A stretch of 64,000 bases of DNA from Ceratodon purpureus (taxonomy: Eukaryota; Streptophyta; Bryopsida; Pseudoditrichales; Ditrichaceae), in NCBI GenBank assembly GCA_014871385.1, contig CM026428.1, positions 2,800,776 through 2,864,775 of the forward strand, read 5' to 3'. Each line of letters starts with the position of its first letter. Position 1 is the stretch's first letter. Shown here piece after piece: positions 60,301 to 64,000 of this stretch. Below the pieces are notes generated by a model. The model was not told the origin of the DNA and did not search any database. It saw only the letters and a list, made by a program, of their open reading frames with translations. The position numbers and the translations under genes were made by a program.

Positions 60301-62061
60301 TATGATGTCTTCGCATTAGGCAATCACATGAAGGATCCGTGGTTTTCCAGAATGCGTGGTGTTCTCTCCCAGGTTTACTTCCAGAACAACTGCAATGGCA
60401 TCCTGCCATCGCAGTTGTCCCTACTGCTATTGGCTGACCTCGGAGAGAAGATCAACTGGGGCCTCATAGTGGAAGAGAATTTTCTCATCCAGATGCGTGG
60501 GTACGGGCAGCGCCTCGATTACAGCAGCCCCGTGGGTCCATTTTTGACAGCCTACATCGCCCATTTCCTGGCCTTCCACAAGAGATACAACAGACCGCCA
60601 CTCAAGGGTACCTTCTTTGACATCCAGAGGGAGATCGCCACGGCCGCAGCTCGAGACCCCGCTCTCCTAGGTCCCAGCAAGCGCCCCAGGAGCGAGGAGC
60701 CGATCACAGCAACAGCAGTAGCCGCGACAGCCTGGGGACCCGTGGCCACCAAATTCCACACCAAAACCACCACGCTCACGGGTTGCATGACAGAGATGTT
60801 GGAGTGGATCCGCACTGCAGAAAAGGAAAAGGAGGAACATCAGGGCTTGGAAGAACGGTACAAGCGTCGACTGACTGCTGCAATCCAAGGAGCCAAGGAG
60901 CAAGCACAGCGCCTGCTGGAGCAGACCCGTACAGAGCATCGGAAACAACAAGAGGAAACAATGCAGACGCTGTCTAATTTCCGAGATCAGGTTGCTAATT
61001 TGGAACTAGAGTTAGCAGCCACCCATGCAAGCGTGGAAATGCTTACCAGGGAGAAGGCGACCGCGTTGGAGCACACCAAGCAATTGGAGCAGCAGAACCA
61101 AGAGTACTTGGCCAGGTGCAAGACCTTGGCATCGCAGGGGATGAATTCATATAGCAACGAGGGGGTTGCGCAGATCCAGGAGCAGAAGGTCGCTGCAGAA
61201 CTCGCAATGCAGACTTTCGAGGCCAACAAGGTCGGGTGGGTGCACAATGCAGCCAAATTGATTGCATCCAATGCATATCAATGGCTGCGCACCCACCCCC
61301 AAACAGCCACGGATCCCCCGCAAGACTTCTTGAACCAGTGCATCGATGAAGCACTCGTAGCCTTGGAGTTGGAGCAGTCAGAAAACGATTGGGACAACAT
61401 GGAGCTCGAGGCCATGTCTCCACTGCCGCACGTGGAGCTCGCACCTTTCAGCCCTGCCACACATACACAGGAAGACCAGCAGTTGGCGGCCATCTCCGAC
61501 ATTGAAACCCAAGATGACCGAGTCCATATCCCTGAGCATTTCACGGATCCCGAGGATACCCCACAGCCGTCACCTCGCCTGCCGCCTACAACCCAAGCTT
61601 CGCCAAGTCTGCCCCCTGCACCCCACGCATCACCAAGCCAGGTTACCACGCGACCCAAATCTTTTAGAAAACATAAGGAAGCATTAAAAAAGATAGAAGA
61701 AGAGTTCGGTCTTGAAGATCAGGCCAATGATGAGGATGAAGCCAGGGACGAGTTAGAAATTGCTGTGGAAGAAGTTAAGCGTTATTTTTCTGCAAATCCG
61801 GATTTGATCAACCTCTATAGTGATCCTGAAGCTGACCATGTGCAATGCCCTGCTTGCAACAAAGTCCTAGGAAAAACCGTGTATGACGTCTATCAGCATT
61901 CCATCACTTCCCGGTCTAAACATAACCTAATCCATAAGGGGGTGGGTGCAGCCATAGCAGCCATTTACGGAGACCAAGCACCTCCCCGTCGACATGCACA
62001 GGTACCACGGGAGGAGACCAGGCCGGATCGCAGACCTGCTCATCGACGAACGCGTGGCTGA
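54352..62061 (+). CDS. Gag-Pol polyprotein with a C-terminal extension (2,569 aa)
   Basis: A single uninterrupted frame starts at ATG 54352, 71 bases after the LTR. Gag-type region about 105-290; a variant knuckle at Cys298-x2-Cys301-x3-His305-x3-Cys309; a canonical CCHC knuckle Cys349/Cys352/His357/Cys362. Aspartic protease VLVDGGSG with Asp534 and ILGRPWL (606-612). Reverse transcriptase about 800-965 with YLDD (956-959). RNase H with Asp1106, Glu1147, Asp1173 and Asp1216. Integrase with HHCC (His1316, His1323, Cys1354, Cys1357) and the DDE triad Asp1387, Asp1448, Glu1484 (35 residues between the last two). The integrase tail runs to about 1670 with no chromodomain. A DPM triplet repeat (1703-1711) leads into a Ser/Pro-rich linker and then an extra region to residue 2569. 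There is no frameshift or stop between gag and pol, so Gag:Pol ratio must be set otherwise than by frameshifting. Confidence 0.95.
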   Translation: MPPRKLPLERINEAEDAAQLEDPESTKEFLVWMRQQMTDLVAKNEATNAKLELLSAQYNTLQESRTQEALHPMAQASEALPETIRSTTLPRENHTAATGPSQGDLGKHTKYPKISYPVFDESGDPDWHIRRFKVIARTNGVTSTEDLQNIFGTTLQGNHINWYIDFETEHSHATWEDMERSFLHKFRKLKTSSEVLRALGSITQDRNEPVDKFYDRFKQLADKLSQRPEEDYLCEWFKKGLLPWIQQGIVIRGVKTLQDILSAANDISRELGALNKTQTPLLPLPNLRPENRSLITPCSSCGKIHGGRCWYANTPSRNEENRRPRPTTAAVYPEEINVDAFQPSRSDACWECGSVTHRRRECPQLHQRWAQYRTNPGNHSTGENQKVPGNPRRGGVTLTEVHGVETNVSTISTAVVTTRSKATPDDHVVEHRKPFSENHWERLHRIRQDLQEGLEGSHDTSSLQQILNDTNVTITLSKLIKLSPELQKYLQQTASQDEPFNPEVVEVNATTLDPDAAVIHLQLGNHELTNVLVDGGSGVNVMSNYLRKQLGLPSPKLARFILRMANDAPVTPLGIISTVAITTHGVSTPATFVVIDMPDSSNFPVILGRPWLRDMNAVHDWSRNQIRIQRQGKTVVIPVDSCITRAKANQIRHKAGTSWEDGLSPSQEALVFQANPDLIPVAEIHLASMVAEPDKMDIPPHFSQETQEAVTVNAIPADQALQKEVITSWSHGAKDKVELVNLGTMENPKYIKINADAPEQIKQAAIALFHEYQDIFAWGREDLKGIPPTLAEHTIDLVPNATPVQQRRYRMNPNYAVRVKAELDKLLKAKFISPVDSAPWLSPMVIIPKKNGTLRICVDFRKLNAATKKDHYPLPYMEEIIDEVAGHEMYSFLDCFSGYYQVAMAEHDKNKTAFSTEWGPYQFERMPFGAKNAPMTFQRVMELIFRPYLKRFFRIYLDDGTVYGQIKDHVSQLRQIFEACRVNGVSLNAEKCMFLFFAGVILGYIVCKYGKLPDPEKIKDILAITPPTDQKGIQRLLGLSQFNRIYIEKLAHITAPITALNHAKYKYPQDWTPAAQAALEKIKIAYSRAPILIAPDWSKPFHVHTDASNIAVGVMLTQNLNGKYDQPVAYASRLLNQAEKNYSTTEREALAMIYAVKKFRHYLLGNKFRFMVDHHSLSYLVNQPLVTGRVARWIMILLEYDFEVVYVPGKRHIVADFLSRDSKATEEGIDDSFNEPYIQTASLEISIPRDWRGDIIRYLTQGITPEGLSGTRKVSFVRTTLPYTVVQGQLYRLGPDQETRLCVPTGEEQNIIAILHDGPAGGHQGPDTTIKKILTARYWWPTLHKDVHEYVKHCHACQIATTNFQHQGRVPLKSIPPLGPFQRWGLDFVGPIRPATRQGYKYILVATDYTTKWVEAKPLRTNTAMVTATFIYENIIIRFGCPLEIVSDQGSHFVNAVIEDLLDNHIIKHRTSTVYYPQGNGQAESTNKTLINMLRRFIHANQSDWDDCLPAALWAYRVATKTATQVSPFELVYGTQPLLPTEYIAPTFQSLDPKDYTPHRVLAARLSDIHHLEEVRVLAMKNIQNKQEKTARYFQASKPVRIFEKGDQVLWCPRDPKIRKTKFESIWHGPYRVQLVLPNNTVLLVNNDYFDKHATIVNSTKLKHYHLVTTDTTPTLSLGEIYKNMAAEAQNEEESGETNQPTDPMDPMDPMEIHISLVQVCLHGSQDSRDSHIEGTLQVPLSPRTHRLQPPPSSRGRQLGRAQPDCLLQLPSIPSRPPRTHGTASAHHPIPSLSSHFPLRLSTSLSSWCLGAPSSTHFPEYALSASQGLDCSLSSSSSLQLPALRSHCHCYVPASHCTALADMESPKVQPPFHVPRMIMEWKRQPDLIWLTETGLARYWTALDGKVNIKHCTEFVNSMRTQSDSAAHPAGVVEGVLVEYTSRYLHKFFGWDGLGATAWNEGSRYPQPDILARVGNLEPRKDTRYDVFALGNHMKDPWFSRMRGVLSQVYFQNNCNGILPSQLSLLLLADLGEKINWGLIVEENFLIQMRGYGQRLDYSSPVGPFLTAYIAHFLAFHKRYNRPPLKGTFFDIQREIATAAARDPALLGPSKRPRSEEPITATAVAATAWGPVATKFHTKTTTLTGCMTEMLEWIRTAEKEKEEHQGLEERYKRRLTAAIQGAKEQAQRLLEQTRTEHRKQQEETMQTLSNFRDQVANLELELAATHASVEMLTREKATALEHTKQLEQQNQEYLARCKTLASQGMNSYSNEGVAQIQEQKVAAELAMQTFEANKVGWVHNAAKLIASNAYQWLRTHPQTATDPPQDFLNQCIDEALVALELEQSENDWDNMELEAMSPLPHVELAPFSPATHTQEDQQLAAISDIETQDDRVHIPEHFTDPEDTPQPSPRLPPTTQASPSLPPAPHASPSQVTTRPKSFRKHKEALKKIEEEFGLEDQANDEDEARDELEIAVEEVKRYFSANPDLINLYSDPEADHVQCPACNKVLGKTVYDVYQHSITSRSKHNLIHKGVGAAIAAIYGDQAPPRRHAQVPREETRPDRRPAHRRTRG
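59938..62061 (+). other. extra 3' domain fused to Gypsy pol (residues 1863-2569)
   Basis: An internal Met1863 (ATG at 59938) begins a well-structured region of about 240 residues (motifs [62 protein letters not shown]). A putative NLS-like KRPRSEE follows (about 2110), then a long coiled coil (about 2145-2260), a Pro-rich segment, and a Cys2-His2-like end ([19 protein letters not shown], then RSKHNLIH). It is not part of any standard pol domain. The first part faintly resembles the putative plant transposon protein domain found in some plant retroelements; this is a guess from pattern only. It could be a former separate 3' ORF now read through from pol. Confidence 0.6.
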
Positions 62062-62093
62062 AGACCAACAATTCGGGACGAATTGCACTCTCC

Positions 62094-62107
62094 GAGGGAG
62101 GGCAAAA
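62094..62107 (+). other. polypurine tract of the Gypsy element
   Basis: gagggagggcaaaa lies directly before the 3' LTR, the standard position for plus-strand priming. One C interrupts the purine run. Confidence 0.85.
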
Positions 62108-62782
62108 TGTTACTGCCCCAGCAAGGCCAGCGAGGATAGCCTAGGACGGTGGGACTGACAGTGCAACAAGGAGTCACAAGGGAAGAAGTCTAGTTAGATT
62201 AGTATAAACAAGGTATCCAGGGTAGAGAACGCACTCCTCAGTTTTGTGGTTAGAGTCGAGTCCGGTCTCAGCGCAGCTAGTTTTCTAGGACAGCTTGCCC
62301 TCTTCATGTAAGCGCCTGAACCTTGGTGTTCATGGACAGTCTTGGGTTACTCTGCTAATACTATACTATGCCTTCTCTACTCTCTGCCCTCCCCTATCTC
62401 CTTTGTATGCATCCTGCTTGCTGTTTCTCATGGTTTGTATAAGTTCACGAGTCTTGAATCCTTACCTTGCACTAACTCCACTACCAAACCTTTCTCAGAC
62501 TCCCCTTGCTTCTCTCCCTCTCGTAGTGTTCACGGAGTCTTGGTTGTGACATCCCATGTCGATCTTCCACGGCTGTCTTGGAATAGAACCGCGTGCCCGT
62601 GGACTACTCAACGGTCTCAGGACCGGTACTCAAAGAGACACCCTGCTGATCCTATGACCGTGTCCCGAGCCTAGCACCCACGGTCAATCTTCAGCCTGCC
62701 TGTGCAGCCACTCTTACACTTCTACCCGTAACTCCCTCTAACTCTCACCTCAGGTAGCTCCATGCTATGACCCAGGTTAACA
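62108..62782 (+). repeat. 3' LTR of the Gypsy element
   Basis: 675 bp, matching the 5' LTR except for T at 62766. It is followed directly by AAAAA (62783-62787), the right-hand target duplication. Confidence 0.97.
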
Positions 62783-64000
62783 AAAAATAGTTATGTTATT
62801 CGAAGTGAAATTTTCTATTTGATGGGCAATTTGGGAAGCCATGCTAAATACATGTGTTACCTCTCAGATTATTTATATAAGTACTTAGTGTTGTCATATT
62901 TTAGATTTCTCCAAAATAACTTTTTCCAATACATAATGTTCACTCTACAGAATATCAAAGTTTTCTCACCGTTTTGGGCAGGTTTTTTCTTTTTTTCACT
63001 TAAAAGGATGGACATCAATCTTTACTTTGATAGCTTGGATTGGAACGTTATAACATAATGGAATTTCTAGGAAAGAAATATGAATTAGCATTCTTTTGTT
63101 TTCAACTAAATAATTTTTTATTTTTTTTAACATGCTGCACTTGTTATTTGTGTGTAATTTTGTTTATACAATTAGCTAACTTAGACTTCTTTGTCATGCA
63201 CCAAAACCTCCAAAATCCATAATGCAAAAAAACTAAGGGGAAAAAAGTTAAAGTGTGTCGACCTAGTCAAAAATTGTGTTAAAAAAGTTTGTTTTTAAAT
63301 TTTGATCGCTATAATCTTCTAATCTCTACGGTCAAATATGATGAAATTTATTGAGCTATTTACTACAATAATATTTTTGAAGATCTTATGGTTAGAATTA
63401 GAAAACAATGATTTTTAGTCATTCAAGTTTTTTACATTAATATGGCAATTTTGAAGCGTTTTTTGGTGAAACATAGTCAAGGAACTTTAGGGGTCAAGGT
63501 TTAAAGTATCCATAATCACCAAGTTTTCTATAAATAAACAATTCATGAATTTTAAAACTTTGGACCATTATGAATGTTTGATTATAAATTATGCTATGTG
63601 AAAATCAAAATCGAAAGAATATATTCATTAAAATTGGTACATGTTCCCATTTATTTTGAATGCTTTTGATGTCCACATTGCTTTTGATTATTTGCATGGA
63701 ACACAACTCAGCCCTCTCTGGGTCAGGCCCACACAAAACAGAAAATTACTTGCTTAAAGTACTTTGAAACAATCCTTTTACAGAAAAGCATGCAACATAA
63801 AGTGGAGCTAGAAAGTGAAAACTGCGCAGAGCATGATATTTAATTCCTCACATTGCACCAAACAGAAACACGCTTTGTAGGACTATGACCACCTTTGCCA
63901 TAGATTTGGTATAAGAAATATATCCCATGCTTCAGTTCATGACATGGTCGTTGCTCAGGAGTTTGAATCAAATCATTTCTCTAAATGACCGACTACCGTA
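62783..64000. other. AT-rich right flank, no gene recognised
   Basis: The continuation of the AT-rich DNA into which the Gypsy element inserted. Two short plus-strand frames (62819-63058 and 63040-63222) are hydrophobic and low in complexity and are not taken as genes. Confidence 0.55.

Larger units (their letters stand above)
53607..62782 (+). mobile_element. complete Ty3/Gypsy LTR retrotransposon (9,176 bp)
   Basis: Two 675-bp LTRs beginning TGTTACTG and ending TTAACA flank an internal region with a PBS, one long gag-pol frame and a polypurine tract. A five-base AAAAA repeat flanks the insertion (53602-53606 and 62783-62787), the expected 5-bp target duplication, though it is low-complexity. 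Domain order PR-RT-RNaseH-IN places it in Ty3/Gypsy. No chromodomain is seen after integrase and there is a single RNase H, so it looks like a non-chromovirus lineage. The LTRs differ at one position that I can see (G at 54265, T at 62766), so insertion is recent and the element may still be competent. Confidence 0.96.

Noticed and set aside
60552-60961. Antisense open frames within the extra 3' domain (up to 94 codons)
   Set aside because: They are shadows of the GC-richer sense frame with no independent features.
1-64000. CRISPR arrays, bacterial operons, rRNA genes
   Set aside because: No regularly spaced direct repeats of the CRISPR kind, no ribosome-binding-site-led gene strings and no rRNA-like sequence were seen; intron-bearing genes indicate a eukaryotic nuclear region.

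Overview
The window looks like nuclear DNA of a land plant, most likely a bryophyte (moss). It has GT-AG introns of roughly 60-1,200 bp, a plant-type UDP-glycosyltransferase with a canonical 44-residue PSPG box, a protein carrying a plant-only WRC-like zinc motif plus an EAR motif, very AT-rich intergenic DNA and a Ty3/Gypsy retrotransposon. It also carries a near-complete DNA-PKcs gene, which is absent from Arabidopsis. The species cannot be fixed by eye.

Layout. (1) 405-17066 (+): 23 exons of a DNA-PKcs (PRKDC) orthologue. Its N-terminal ~750-800 residues lie upstream of the window. The exons join in frame into 3,329 codons plus stop and include the HEAT/cradle region, an SQ/TQ-rich segment, FAT, an intact PIKK kinase core and FATC. 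(2) 18665-20950 (+): a five-exon family-1 UDP-glycosyltransferase (525 aa). (3) 24505-29094 (-): a 15-exon THUMP-domain, THUMPD3-like tRNA guanine-N2 methyltransferase (430 aa), with telo-box motifs in its first intron. (4) 29-38.9 kb: AT-rich intergenic DNA with copies of a dispersed repeat (further copies at 22-23 kb) and a short tandem repeat. (5) 38950-42185 (+): a three-exon gene for a 658-aa probable nuclear repressor with a winged-helix-like segment, a DLNxxP EAR motif and a WRC-like zinc motif. (6) 42-48.9 kb: no gene recognised with confidence. (7) 48924-51410 (+): a decayed hAT-like transposase copy, itself interrupted by a 451-bp MITE with 29-bp terminal inverted repeats. (8) 53607-62782 (+): a complete, apparently young Ty3/Gypsy element (9,176 bp). 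Its two 675-bp LTRs differ at one visible position, and a single 2,569-codon frame encodes Gag-PR-RT-RNaseH-IN followed by ~850 extra residues.

The host genes are unrelated housekeeping or metabolic genes and do not form a pathway: DNA double-strand-break repair, small-molecule glycosylation, tRNA modification and transcription. The most unusual items are the plant DNA-PKcs with its conserved SQ/TQ clusters, the extra 3' domain fused to the Gypsy polyprotein, and the EAR/WRC protein. Exon boundaries were set by eye from GT-AG sites, phase continuity and family similarity; no alignment or database search was run.
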